Below are positions 1 through 6,779 of a DNA stretch of 8,987 nucleotides, in pieces. Source of the stretch: Bacteroidota bacterium (lineage in GTDB: Bacteria; Bacteroidota; Rhodothermia; Rhodothermales; Rubricoccaceae); contig JADFLK010000063.1 of assembly GCA_022564455.1 (NCBI GenBank), positions 1-8,987 on the forward strand, written 5' to 3'. The translations under genes were made by a program, and so were the position numbers. A model generated the notes under the pieces. It did no database searches, was not told where the DNA came from, and worked only from the letters and a program-made list of their open reading frames with translations. Numbering within the stretch: the first letter of the stretch is position 1; each line of letters begins with the position of its first letter.

Positions 1-2
1 AG

Positions 3-878
3 GCGACCGTGGACCAACTGATGGCTGAAACAGATGTCGTGGTCAACTGTGCAGCCGCGTTGCCACGGTTTGGCCGAGAAGAAATATTCTCAACGGATGT
101 TGAAGGCTTCCACATCGTCCTCGAATCGGCGCTGGAGCACAGCGTGGGTCGGCTGATTCAGATTTCGTCCACGGCCGTTTATGGCGTACCCGACCATCAC
201 CCACTCGTAGAAACCGACTCGCTGCACGGCGTAGGCCCGTACGGGGAGGCCAAGGTAGCGGCCGAGAAACTCTGCGAGGAATACCGTGAGCGTGGCCTCT
301 ACATCTCGGTCATCCGGCCGAAATCGTTTGTGGGGCCGGAGCGCCTCGGAGTGTTCTCCCTCCTCTACGACTGGGCCACGGACGGCCGGAACTTCCCCAT
401 GCTCGGAAGCGGCCGGAATCGTTACCAACTTCTCGATGTGGAAGATCTCTGTGATGCCATCCACCGGTGTGCCACGCAGCCCGGCGATCAGGCAAACGAC
501 GTGTTCAACATCGGTGCGGAAGTCTTCACCACCATGCGCGAGGATTACCAGGTGGTGCTGGAAGAGGCGGGGCATGGCAAACGCATCGTGGGCCTCCCTG
601 CTAAACCCGCCATCTGGACGCTCCGGGTGCTGGACCGGCTCGGGCTCTCTCCACTCTACTCGTGGGTTTACGAGACGGCCACCAAGGACTCGTTCGTGTC
701 CATCGAGAGAGCTAGGTGCGCCCTCGGATGGAAACCGGCCTATAGCAACAAGGACGCGCTCTTGCGCAACTACAAATGGTACCTCGACAACCTCTCCTCC
801 TTTGAGGGCCAGAGTGGCGTCAGCCACCGCGTGCCATGGAAACAAGGCGTACTAGGTTTGGCGAAGTGGTTTTTCTGA
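3..878 (+). CDS. NAD-dependent epimerase/dehydratase, 5'-truncated by window edge
   Basis: This is an extended short-chain dehydrogenase/reductase, probably acting on a nucleotide sugar or a sterol-like/isoprenoid substrate. The substrate cannot be read from sequence. The reading frame is open to the window edge, so the GTG at 9 is unlikely to be the true start, and the N-terminal Rossmann glycine motif is missing. Counting from that GTG, the visible hallmarks are VVNCAA (residues 11-16, the NAD-binding strand 4 region), the serine-containing ISSTAVYG (52-59) and the catalytic YGEAK (Y78, K82), followed by VIRPKSFVGPER and a DVEDLCDAI segment typical of the family's C-terminal half. The C-terminus carries GWKPAYSNKDAL, the usual last helix region of sugar epimerases. 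The gene ends 147 bp before dxs on the same strand. The family assignment is strong; the specific reaction is unknown. Confidence 0.85.
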   Translation, partial: ATVDQLMAETDVVVNCAAALPRFGREEIFSTDVEGFHIVLESALEHSVGRLIQISSTAVYGVPDHHPLVETDSLHGVGPYGEAKVAAEKLCEEYRERGLYISVIRPKSFVGPERLGVFSLLYDWATDGRNFPMLGSGRNRYQLLDVEDLCDAIHRCATQPGDQANDVFNIGAEVFTTMREDYQVVLEEAGHGKRIVGLPAKPAIWTLRVLDRLGLSPLYSWVYETATKDSFVSIERARCALGWKPAYSNKDALLRNYKWYLDNLSSFEGQSGVSHRVPWKQGVLGLAKWFF

Positions 879-943
879 GAGGCGGTTGAAACTCAATACA
901 CAGCGAATCGGGCATGGACGCCAATCCCTCTTTAACAAGAGTG

Positions 944-966
944 TTGCTACCACAACCGTATATTTC
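944..966 (+). promoter_or_regulatory. weak candidate promoter for dxs
   Basis: The 147-bp gap between the epimerase and dxs is more AT-rich than the genes. It contains TATATTTC at 959-966, seven of eight positions of the Bacteroidota -7 element TAnnTTTG, and a TTG at 944-946. The 12-bp spacing between them is shorter than the usual roughly 20 bp for that promoter class, so this is only a suggestion. No terminator hairpin is obvious after the epimerase. Confidence 0.2.
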
Positions 967-1025
967 AGAACCAAACTTTTCCGCAACAGCGAACAGCAGT
1001 CTCTAACAATCAGCCCTTTCCTTCT

Positions 1026-2966
1026 ATGGCAGAGCATCGGTTCGTTCCTGGTCCTCTTCTCTCAAAAATTGATCGCCCGGCCGATCTGCGCGAGCTCGAG
1101 CTCGACCAGCTTCCGCAGGTATGCGACGAGCTCCGCCAATACATCATCGACATCGTATCGGTGCATGGCGGTCACTTCGGGGCGTCGCTCGGGGTGGTGG
1201 AGTTGACGGTGGCCCTGCACTACGTCTACAACACGCCGGTGGACCAGGTGGTGTGGGATGTGGGCCATCAGGCATACGGCCACAAGATTCTCACGGGCCG
1301 TAGCGATGCCTTCCCGACGAACCGCAAGTACGGGGGGCTCTCAGGCTTTCCGAAACGATCGGAGTCGCAGTACGACACGTTCGGCGTGGCGCATGCATCC
1401 ACGTCTATCAGCGCGGCGCGGGGGATGGCGAAGGCGCGGGATATCCTCAAAGCCGACTACAAGGTGGTCGCTGTAATCGGAGACGGCGCCATGACGGGTG
1501 GCCTCGCCTTCGAGGGCCTCAACAATGCAGGCGCCGATGATTCCGACCTCGTCGTCATCCTGAATGACAACCGGATTTCCATCGACCCCAACGTAGGCGC
1601 GTTGCACGAGTACTTGGCGCGCATTTCATCGAGCGGCGGCTGGAATGCCCTCAAAGACGATGTCTGGGCCTTTTTCGAGAAACTGGAGGGTGTCGGCGGC
1701 CATACGCTGCAACGCATCGCCTCGAGGATAGAGGACGGCGTAAAGGCTGCAATCACACCGGGGATGCTGTTCGAGGCCCTCGGCTTCCGCTACATCGGCC
1801 CGATTGACGGGCACGATGTGACGTCGCTCACGAAGCGCTTGCAGGAAGTGCGCAAACTACGCGGCCCCATTCTGTTGCACATCACCACGGTCAAGGGGAA
1901 GGGCTTCGCCCCGGCCGAGGAAGACCAGGTGAAGTGGCATGCCTCCAGTTCCCCGTTCGACAAGCTGACCGGCGTCAGCCTCGCCAAGCCTTCCACCAAC
2001 GGTAAGAAAGCGCCGAACTGGCAGGATGTCTTCGGCAAGACAATCATCGAACTCGCCAAACTCGACAAGCGTGTTGTGGGCGTGACGGCCGCCATGCCTA
2101 GCGGCACGAGCCTGAAATACATGCTGGCCGAGATGCCCGACCGTGCGTTTGACGTAGGCATTGCCGAGATGCACGGTGTGGTCTTCGCAGCCGGCCTGGC
2201 CACGCAGGGCCTTCGGCCGTTCGTCGCCATCTACTCTACGTTCCTCCAGCGCGCCTACGATGGCGTGGTGCACGACGTAGCACTGCAGAATCTCCCCGTC
2301 GTGTTTTGCATGGATCGAGCCGGCTTTGCGGGCGCAGATGGCCCGACGCACCACGGCGCGCTGGACATCGCCTACATGCGGTGCGTGCAGCACATGATCT
2401 GTTCTGCACCCCTCGACGAACAAGACCTCCGCGACCTCATGTACACGGCGCTCGTGTACGAAGACGGCCCCTTTGCCATCCGCTACCCGCGCGGTGCAGC
2501 AACCGGTATGGCCCTTCGGGATGGGTTCGAGGAGTTGGAGATCGGCAAAGGCCGCAAGGTTGCCGATGGCTCAGATGTTGCCTTTTTGACGTACGGCGCC
2601 ATCGGCCAGTACGTTTACGAGGCGCGCGAACGCCTTTCCGCGGTGGGCATAGAGGCTGCGCACTACGATCTCCGCTTCTGCAAGCCGCTCGACGAAGCCC
2701 TCCTCACCGAGGTCTTTACCAGTTTCGCGAAGATCATTACCGTAGAAGACGGCGTGGTGGACGGCGGTGCAGGCTCGGCTGTTGTTGAATGGGCGAGTGA
2801 CAATGGCTACGCAGGCCCGAAAGTGCTGCGGCTCGGCCTGCCGAATCGGTTTGTGGATCACGGCTCGCAGCGGCAACTACACGATGAGGTGGGCATCGGC
2901 CCGGATGGGCTCGTTGAGCGCGCATTGAATCTTGTCGACGACAAACGTCAGGTTGAGGCTGCCTGA
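1026..2966 (+). CDS. dxs: 1-deoxy-D-xylulose-5-phosphate synthase
   Basis: Cytoplasmic thiamine-diphosphate enzyme that condenses pyruvate with glyceraldehyde 3-phosphate to DXP, the entry step of the MEP isoprenoid pathway and a precursor source for thiamine and pyridoxal. The 646-residue length is normal for a full DXS. Visible motifs in order: GGHFGASLG with the conserved active-site His (H50), VWDVGHQAYGHKIL (77-89), the TPP motif GDGAMTGG (152-159) closing at NDN (180-182), YIGPIDGHD (256-264), DVGIAEMH with the catalytic Glu (E381), YSTFLQRAYDG (403-412) and DRAGFAGADGPTHHG (430-444) of the transketolase pyrimidine-binding domain, then the C-terminal transketolase domain. In many homologues the residue after the catalytic Glu is Gln; here it is Met (E381-M382), probably a lineage variant. 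The ATG has no Shine-Dalgarno upstream, only a pyrimidine run. The next gene lies 105 bp downstream on the same strand. Confidence 0.97.
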   Translation: MAEHRFVPGPLLSKIDRPADLRELELDQLPQVCDELRQYIIDIVSVHGGHFGASLGVVELTVALHYVYNTPVDQVVWDVGHQAYGHKILTGRSDAFPTNRKYGGLSGFPKRSESQYDTFGVAHASTSISAARGMAKARDILKADYKVVAVIGDGAMTGGLAFEGLNNAGADDSDLVVILNDNRISIDPNVGALHEYLARISSSGGWNALKDDVWAFFEKLEGVGGHTLQRIASRIEDGVKAAITPGMLFEALGFRYIGPIDGHDVTSLTKRLQEVRKLRGPILLHITTVKGKGFAPAEEDQVKWHASSSPFDKLTGVSLAKPSTNGKKAPNWQDVFGKTIIELAKLDKRVVGVTAAMPSGTSLKYMLAEMPDRAFDVGIAEMHGVVFAAGLATQGLRPFVAIYSTFLQRAYDGVVHDVALQNLPVVFCMDRAGFAGADGPTHHGALDIAYMRCVQHMICSAPLDEQDLRDLMYTALVYEDGPFAIRYPRGAATGMALRDGFEELEIGKGRKVADGSDVAFLTYGAIGQYVYEARERLSAVGIEAAHYDLRFCKPLDEALLTEVFTSFAKIITVEDGVVDGGAGSAVVEWASDNGYAGPKVLRLGLPNRFVDHGSQRQLHDEVGIGPDGLVERALNLVDDKRQVEAA

Positions 2967-3002
2967 GAGATCGCCGGGAAACCTTCGCGCATCTGATCTG
3001 CA

Positions 3003-3031
3003 CTGACGGCCTTTTGTGCCAATCCTATAAA
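3003..3031 (+). promoter_or_regulatory. candidate sigma70-type promoter before the 170-residue protein
   Basis: CTGACG (3003-3008) matches four of six bases of TTGACA. It is followed after exactly 17 bp by TATAAA (3026-3031), five of six bases of TATAAT. The predicted transcription start would be near 3038, leaving a leader of about 34 nt before the ATG at 3072. This would let the downstream gene be expressed independently of dxs. The call is by eye only. Confidence 0.4.
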
Positions 3032-3071
3032 GCCTGTAGGCGTCTACACTTCGAAAAATACGGCCACGAGT

Positions 3072-3584
3072 ATGCTAAACCCGTCACTCCCGGACAACGC
3101 ACGTATCTGGCTCTTCGCTGCCGGACGCGATCTGTCCTCGGAACAACAAAAAGCTCTTCAGGAAGACATCACGACGTTTCTCTCTGGGTGGAAGTCTCAC
3201 GGACGCCTTGTTCCTGGAGAAGTAGAGATGCTGTTCGACCGAGTGCTGGTCGTCGGAGCACACCTTTCTGAAGACGACCTCAACGCTGGTATTTCGGGGT
3301 GCGGGATCGACAGTCTCACGCACGCCGTTGAGGCCTCTTCGGCCAAGCTCGGCTTCGACTGGACCGGTGCACTGGATGTGCTCTACTACGACGTTAGCGG
3401 CGCACTCCAAACGGTTTCGCGCTCAGAGTTTCGGCGGCTTGCCGAAGAGGGCGCGGTTACATCGGATACGCTCGTCCTCGACCTCACGACGACCTCTGCC
3501 GGCGAGCTGCGCGCGTATGGAATCAAACGGTGTGCGGATGACACCTGGCACGCGGGCCTGCTCCACCGTGCCCAGCCCGCCTAG
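3072..3584 (+). CDS. conserved Bacteroidota-type protein of unknown function
   Basis: A 170-residue soluble protein without signal peptide or membrane segment. Its pattern matches, from memory, a conserved Bacteroidota family often labelled 'ABC transporter ATPase', although no Walker A, Walker B or ABC signature is visible, so that label is not supported. Recognisable family traits are the N-terminal RIWLFAAGRDLSSEQ (11-25), WKSHG (40-44), the GCGIDSLTH segment (76-84) in the middle, VSRSEFRRLAEEG (115-127), TLVLDLTTTSAGEL (133-146) and the C-terminal DDTWHAGLL (156-164). The conserved Cys/Asp/His around residues 77-84 could be functional, but this is inference. It follows dxs by 105 bp with a plausible promoter of its own. 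There is no Shine-Dalgarno before the ATG. The function is not known to me. Confidence 0.8.
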   Translation: MLNPSLPDNARIWLFAAGRDLSSEQQKALQEDITTFLSGWKSHGRLVPGEVEMLFDRVLVVGAHLSEDDLNAGISGCGIDSLTHAVEASSAKLGFDWTGALDVLYYDVSGALQTVSRSEFRRLAEEGAVTSDTLVLDLTTTSAGELRAYGIKRCADDTWHAGLLHRAQPA

Positions 3585-3596
3585 GAGGCCGGCGGG
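3576..3596 (+). terminator. GC hairpin overlapping the stop codon of the 170-residue protein gene
   Basis: CCCGCC (3576-3581) pairs with GGCGGG (3591-3596) around a 9-nt loop that contains the TAG stop codon. It is followed by TTATTTG, a short U-rich stretch but not a full U-tract. It is compatible with an imperfect intrinsic terminator for the dxs-side transcript. It is followed ten bases later by a second GC hairpin. Confidence 0.45.
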
Positions 3597-3605
3597 TTAT
3601 TTGCT

Positions 3606-3624
3606 CCCCGCAGCGAGCGCGGGG
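3606..3624 (+). terminator. second GC-rich hairpin, possible tandem terminator
   Basis: CCCCGC (3606-3611) pairs perfectly with GCGGGG (3619-3624) around a 7-nt loop. There is no U-tract after it (CGTATCTCGG), so on its own it is a weak terminator. Together with the hairpin just upstream it may stop or stabilise the transcript end. Confidence 0.35.
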
Positions 3625-3696
3625 CGTATCTCGGTCGAAATCAAGGTGCCGACGCAAACAGAACGACATATTTCAAGAGCCTGCCAGGTAGAGCTT

Positions 3697-3726
3697 TGCG
3701 CAGTAGCCGCGCTGCGCAGATCTGCG
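3697..3726. repeat. overlapping inverted repeats, including a perfect 12-bp palindrome
   Basis: TGCGCAG (3697-3703) is inverted at 3712-3718 (CTGCGCA) across an 8-bp spacer. The second arm overlaps a perfect palindrome, CGCAGATCTGCG, at 3715-3726. The word CGCAG/CTGCG therefore occurs in alternating orientation, so two mutually exclusive hairpins could form, or a dimeric regulator could bind. No matching site was noticed elsewhere in the window. Confidence 0.5.
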
Positions 3727-3975
3727 AGAATGGCGACTCAGTAGCACGTTGTTAGGAGACTCTCTGCGATGAGGCAGGATTAGCAACCAGTGATACTTTA
3801 AACCGGACGCTTCCTTACCGATTAACGGATCGGATTTAACGTGATTCTGCTGCGGTAACGGTCTATCGGCCCATTTATCCGCACGCCTCGCTACAAACCC
3901 CTAAATCCCAAAAAACACCTGGCCGAACGATATCCTTTATACTATTCCGCACCGCATACGGTTTATCTTGGCGTT

Positions 3976-5001
3976 ATGGGCCTCTCACATTTCAATGCCA
4001 TGCGCTTTCCCCCCTTCTATCTACTCGTGTTTGCGGCGCTCTGCCTCACGCAGGTTCGCGCGCAGTCTTCCGCCACGGCAGCTGATGCGAACATCTCACA
4101 GGATTATGCGCAAGACGCGGGAACGACGTACTTCAGCCAGGCATGGCTGATCGACACGATGGAGCGCCGTACGGGTTCACTGGACCAGGTTCCCTACGTC
4201 AGGTACAGGTATCACATTATTCCGGAAGGGCTCAACCGGCTCAGAGCCCGCCTGCACCTGTACAGCTTGTTCGGCAACCGAGACGTGGTGAAGCCACTCC
4301 TCTGGCTCCTCAACCGCAACGATCTGGAGAGCCTCTACCCCGGCGACACACTGATTGTACCGAGCCAGTTTGCCCTCGATTTCCGAGCCTACTCCCCCTT
4401 TCCGCGCTACTACCCCGCTTCGAGAACGATGGAGAAAATCGTCATTCTGGACAAGAGCATTCAGGCCTGGGGGGCCTACCACTATGGCGAACTCCAGCGG
4501 TGGGGCATCATTTCTACGGGCATACAATCCAACCGGACGCCGAGCGGACGGTTCAACATCAACTGGAAGCAGGAATACCGGGTCTCTACACTTAGCCCCG
4601 GCGTCATCAATCCGGCTGCATCCAGCGAGTTATGGGAGATGTACTGGGTGATGAACGTGCATGAGTCGCGCGGAATCCACATGCATCAGTACGCGCTGCC
4701 TACCAGCGGCCCGGCCAGCCACGGCTGCATTCGCATGTTGGAGCCGGATGCGATCTGGCTCTTCAAATGGACCGATGTTTGGGACAAGACCGGCGGAGAC
4801 GAAATCTCGTCCGTAGGCGCCACCATCAACAGCCAGGGTACGATGGTGCTCATCATCGGGCACGACATCAACGGGCCGCCGTCGCCGTTCATGTACCGGG
4901 ACGGCTATCCCGTACAGATGATGGTACATCTTCCTCCAGACCCGTTCGACGTACCGGCGGGCACACCCCAACAAGAGTCTTTTGATCGCCGGAGAGGGTA
5001 G
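3976..5001 (+). CDS. secreted L,D-transpeptidase (YkuD domain)
   Basis: Likely a periplasmic enzyme that forms 3-3 peptidoglycan cross-links or attaches proteins to peptidoglycan, using an active-site cysteine. The protein is 341 residues. An N-terminal hydrophobic stretch after MRFPPF, ending in RAQ-SS (about residue 30), is a typical signal peptide. A LysM-like stretch, LLNRNDLESLYPGDTLIVPS (111-130), suggests a degenerate peptidoglycan-binding module. The YkuD catalytic domain follows: TPSGRFNI (188-195), H235 in GIHMHQY, and the signature SHGCIRM (248-254) with nucleophile C251. The ATG at 3976 gives eight residues before the second ATG at 4000, which would start the signal peptide more typically; neither has a Shine-Dalgarno, so the start is uncertain. 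It converges on the arsC-like gene with 13 bp between the stops and no clear shared terminator. Confidence 0.92.
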   Translation: MGLSHFNAMRFPPFYLLVFAALCLTQVRAQSSATAADANISQDYAQDAGTTYFSQAWLIDTMERRTGSLDQVPYVRYRYHIIPEGLNRLRARLHLYSLFGNRDVVKPLLWLLNRNDLESLYPGDTLIVPSQFALDFRAYSPFPRYYPASRTMEKIVILDKSIQAWGAYHYGELQRWGIISTGIQSNRTPSGRFNINWKQEYRVSTLSPGVINPAASSELWEMYWVMNVHESRGIHMHQYALPTSGPASHGCIRMLEPDAIWLFKWTDVWDKTGGDEISSVGATINSQGTMVLIIGHDINGPPSPFMYRDGYPVQMMVHLPPDPFDVPAGTPQQESFDRRRG

Positions 5002-5014
5002 GTAAACTGGCTTC

Positions 5015-5479
5015 CTACGCCTGCCCCCCTGGCCCGAACGTAGCGTTGATCCACTCCGCAATAGCATCGCGGACGATGCGAAAGGCGTTCAGCTTCTCCT
5101 CGTCCGAGCCAACGGCCGCCGACGGATCCGGAAAACTCGCGTGGATATTTTGCCTCGTGGCCTGGATGTACGGGCACGCTTCTTTTGCAGAATCGCACAC
5201 CGTCACGACGTAGTCCAGCGACTGGTTGGTGTACGCATCAACGTGTTCGGAGCGGTGGCTACTGATGTCGATACCCAGCTCGCGCATGGCTTCTACAGCG
5301 AACGGACTCACACCTCCCGGCTCCGTGCCTGCACTGAGAGACCGGTAACGGTCTCCGTAGCGGGCGCGGAGGATTCCCTCGGCCATCTGCGACCGCGCAG
5401 AGTTGTGGGTACAAACGAAGAGAACGGTTTCCACGGTGGTCTCGGGCGAAAGGGTACGCGGAATATCGCAACCCTCCAC
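5015..5479 (-). CDS. arsC: arsenate reductase ArsC / low-molecular-weight protein tyrosine phosphatase family
   Basis: Cytoplasmic protein of the LMW phosphatase fold. Arsenate reductases of this class reduce arsenate to arsenite using thioredoxin or a similar donor; close relatives are phosphotyrosine phosphatases. The P-loop CX5R is CTHNSAR (C23-R29) followed by SQMAEG, and the general-acid Asp is in FPDPS (D118). C95 and C102 in VCDSAKEACP have the seven-residue spacing of the redox Cys pair (Cys82/Cys89) of thioredoxin-coupled ArsC, which favours arsenate reductase over plain phosphatase. The P-loop lacks the second Cys of the CTGNSCRS form. The GTG start at 5479 gives 154 residues; an internal GTG at 5434 gives 139, nearer the usual length, so the start is open. 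It lies 30 bp after the CAP-domain gene on the same strand. No arsR, efflux or other arsenic gene is visible nearby. Confidence 0.85.
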   Translation of the reverse strand: MEGCDIPRTLSPETTVETVLFVCTHNSARSQMAEGILRARYGDRYRSLSAGTEPGGVSPFAVEAMRELGIDISSHRSEHVDAYTNQSLDYVVTVCDSAKEACPYIQATRQNIHASFPDPSAAVGSDEEKLNAFRIVRDAIAEWINATFGPGGQA

Positions 5480-5509
5480 TCCAAAACGATTACCTCTTTG
5501 GCATCTCTC

Positions 5510-6010
5510 CTAGCGCGGACTACCCATTACGTGCGTCCAATAGAGGTTCTCTTCGGCTGCGCCCATCTCTACGAAACCCGAGTTCATCAGATTGGCGCAA
5601 TGGGCGGGGCTTTCCGCCCAATCCTCAACCACCTCAGCGACTGAGTTCTGGTACCGCGCAATGTTCTCGCCAACACGGCGCCAGGCATAGCCCTCACGCG
5701 ATACGCGGTCGCCGACCGTGCTGCCGTCTCTTCCTACGTGGTCGAAGTATTCATGCTCGGCCATATCCTCCGTGTGCCGCCGCGCAGCCGACTCAAGCGC
5801 TCCGCTCCAGGCAAGCGGCTCAGCCGGAGCGTGGTAGTCGTTGCCGCACGTCTGCCCTTCGGCACGAATGGTGTTGATGGCCGCCAGCATGGCGCTCCAC
5901 TCTGCCGAGGGAGGCTCGACCGTGCTCTGAGGCAGCAAGTCCGAGATGCCATCGCAGCCGGGAAGAAATAATGTGGCCAGGGTCCAAAAAACAAGCGTTA
6001 AGATTCGCAT
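5510..6010 (-). CDS. CAP-domain (SCP/YkwD-like) lipoprotein
   Basis: A 166-residue envelope protein of the CAP superfamily (cysteine-rich secretory/antigen 5/PR-1). Bacterial members are extracytoplasmic and their biochemical role is mostly unknown. The first 19 residues form a lipoprotein signal ending in the lipobox LPGC, with C19 as the likely lipidated residue. The CAP domain begins near residue 40 (MLAAINTIRAEG). It shows PLAWSGALESAARRHTEDMA with conserved H79, the HEYFDHVGRDGSTVGDRV segment (86-103), GENIA with E115, SPAHCANLMNSGF with H137, and the terminal YWTHVMG (157-163). These His and Glu residues form the family's usual metal-binding cleft. C55 and C138 could form a disulfide. 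The ATG is preceded two bases away by a perfect 7-bp hairpin. The gene is followed 30 bp downstream by the arsC-like gene. Confidence 0.9.
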   Translation of the reverse strand: MRILTLVFWTLATLFLPGCDGISDLLPQSTVEPPSAEWSAMLAAINTIRAEGQTCGNDYHAPAEPLAWSGALESAARRHTEDMAEHEYFDHVGRDGSTVGDRVSREGYAWRRVGENIARYQNSVAEVVEDWAESPAHCANLMNSGFVEMGAAEENLYWTHVMGSPR

Positions 6011-6012
6011 GA

Positions 6013-6035
6013 CTCCACCAGAGGGTTCGGTGGAG
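6013..6035 (-). promoter_or_regulatory. hairpin directly upstream of the CAP lipoprotein start codon
   Basis: In the mRNA, CTCCACC pairs perfectly with GGTGGAG around a 9-nt loop, and the stem ends two bases before the ATG. The 3' arm contains the only purine-rich, GGAG-like bases near the start, so folding would cover the ribosome landing site. It is not a convincing terminator because no U-run follows. Confidence 0.45.
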
Positions 6036-6085
6036 CATTCGTCCCTACGTGAGCACCCTTAAACCACGCATGTGATTGTCACACT

Positions 6086-6123
6086 GAGTTTCCAGCAAGC
6101 CAAACCGTTTGCCTGAGAAACTC
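6086..6123 (-). terminator. inverted repeat downstream of the DsbD-like gene, possible 3' hairpin
   Basis: GAGTTTC (6086-6092) and GAAACTC (6117-6123) form a perfect 7-bp inverted repeat 13 bp past the stop codon at 6136. The 24-nt loop holds a smaller inverted repeat, CAAAC/GTTTG (6101-6111). There is no U-tract on the transcribed strand, so termination is only a weak inference; an mRNA-stabilising hairpin is equally possible. Confidence 0.3.
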
Positions 6124-6135
6124 TTCCTGGGCTTT

Positions 6136-6654
6136 TCAGTGACTCACCAAAAAGCGCGCACGGAACGGCACCGCCTTGACGGGCAGGCACATCTCGTCGT
6201 TGCAGGCAGCATAGCGGATCTCCCCCGTAACCACGTGCTCGCCTGCCTCCGCACTTTCCTGTACCTGTAAACCCTGCCACACACGCGCACTTCCCTCATG
6301 GTACGCATAGTCGGCGTCCAGGCCGGGATCGTGGCCCATCTGCGTAGCCGTCTCCCCTGGTGAACCATACAGTGCGATACCGCTCGGAAGCGCATTCAAC
6401 TCCAGCGTAAGCGGCCGGCCGGCGGGCGAGTCAATGGCGTACACCCGCCAGCCCTCCACAATATCGGCCGAAAGCGTGATGTACACCCGGTCGCCTGTTC
6501 CAAACGTGTTCGTCATCCGGGAGGCTGTTGAAGGCGGGCGCGCCGAGGCCGTCCACGTCACCACTGTCTCAGGACCCGGCGATCCGAACTGGGCCTGCGA
6601 GGCCGGAGCCATCAGGACCGACCCAACCAGGAGTACGAGAAGCCGAATGTTCAT
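6136..6654 (-). CDS. secreted DsbD N-terminal-like (alpha) domain protein
   Basis: A 172-residue exported protein resembling the periplasmic N-terminal domain of thiol:disulfide interchange protein DsbD, which passes electrons from the membrane domain to periplasmic thiol partners. The ATG at 6654 was chosen because it begins a clean signal peptide, MNIRLLVLLVGSVLMAPASQAQ; the frame is open further upstream, but those residues look unnatural. The immunoglobulin-like body includes GDRVYITLSADIVEGWRVYAID (54-75). The key signature AACNDEMCLPV (149-159) supplies the Cys pair C151/C156 near the C-terminus, as in DsbD-alpha proteins. The transmembrane and thioredoxin-like parts of DsbD are absent and not encoded next to it here. 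It follows rplI by 125 bp on the same strand, with no strong terminator between them. Confidence 0.85.
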   Translation of the reverse strand: MNIRLLVLLVGSVLMAPASQAQFGSPGPETVVTWTASARPPSTASRMTNTFGTGDRVYITLSADIVEGWRVYAIDSPAGRPLTLELNALPSGIALYGSPGETATQMGHDPGLDADYAYHEGSARVWQGLQVQESAEAGEHVVTGEIRYAACNDEMCLPVKAVPFRARFLVSH

Positions 6655-6779
6655 TGGTAAAAGCAGAAAGACAGAGGTGGTGCGGCAATCCAAACGAGGA
6701 ACCCGGACTGAAGATCCGAATGAATCTCTCCGGATACACGAGAAGCCTGCACGCACGCCCTGAGACCAGGTATCGGAGG

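Larger units (their letters stand above)
3585..3975. other. 391-bp non-coding region between the 170-residue protein and L,D-transpeptidase genes
   Basis: No credible gene is visible on either strand: open frames here run out of the preceding gene or are short and resemble nothing. It starts with two GC hairpins and contains a cluster of inverted repeats at 3697-3726. There is also an imperfect outer pairing, GTTGTTA (3748-3754) with TAGCAAC (3781-3787), that encloses CTGC/GCAG. Its last 100 bp turn AT-rich, with TATACT at 3938-3943 as a possible -10 box for the next gene, but no matching -35 box at normal spacing. A structured RNA or an operator region is possible but not shown. Confidence 0.6.

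Noticed and set aside
1..13. AGGCGACCGTGGA occurs both at 1-13 and at 8475-8487
   Set aside because: A single 13-base match is close to chance expectation in about 9 kb, has no flanking similarity, and one copy lies in coding sequence.
90..845. Long minus-strand open frame (251 codons) opposite the epimerase
   Set aside because: The plus-strand frame has clear SDR motifs; the antisense peptide resembles no family and is expected in GC-rich DNA.
1857..2423. Minus-strand open frame of 188 codons inside dxs
   Set aside because: It lies wholly within a well-conserved dxs coding region and its product shows no recognisable domain.
3748..3787. Small structured RNA suggested by GTTGTTA/TAGCAAC and an inner CTGC/GCAG
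   Set aside because: The pairing is imperfect and asymmetrical, no promoter or terminator frames it, and no known RNA family is recognised.
6655..6779. Possible terminator between rplI and the DsbD-like gene
   Set aside because: Only short 4-bp complementary stretches (CGGA/TCCG) and no U-tract could be found.
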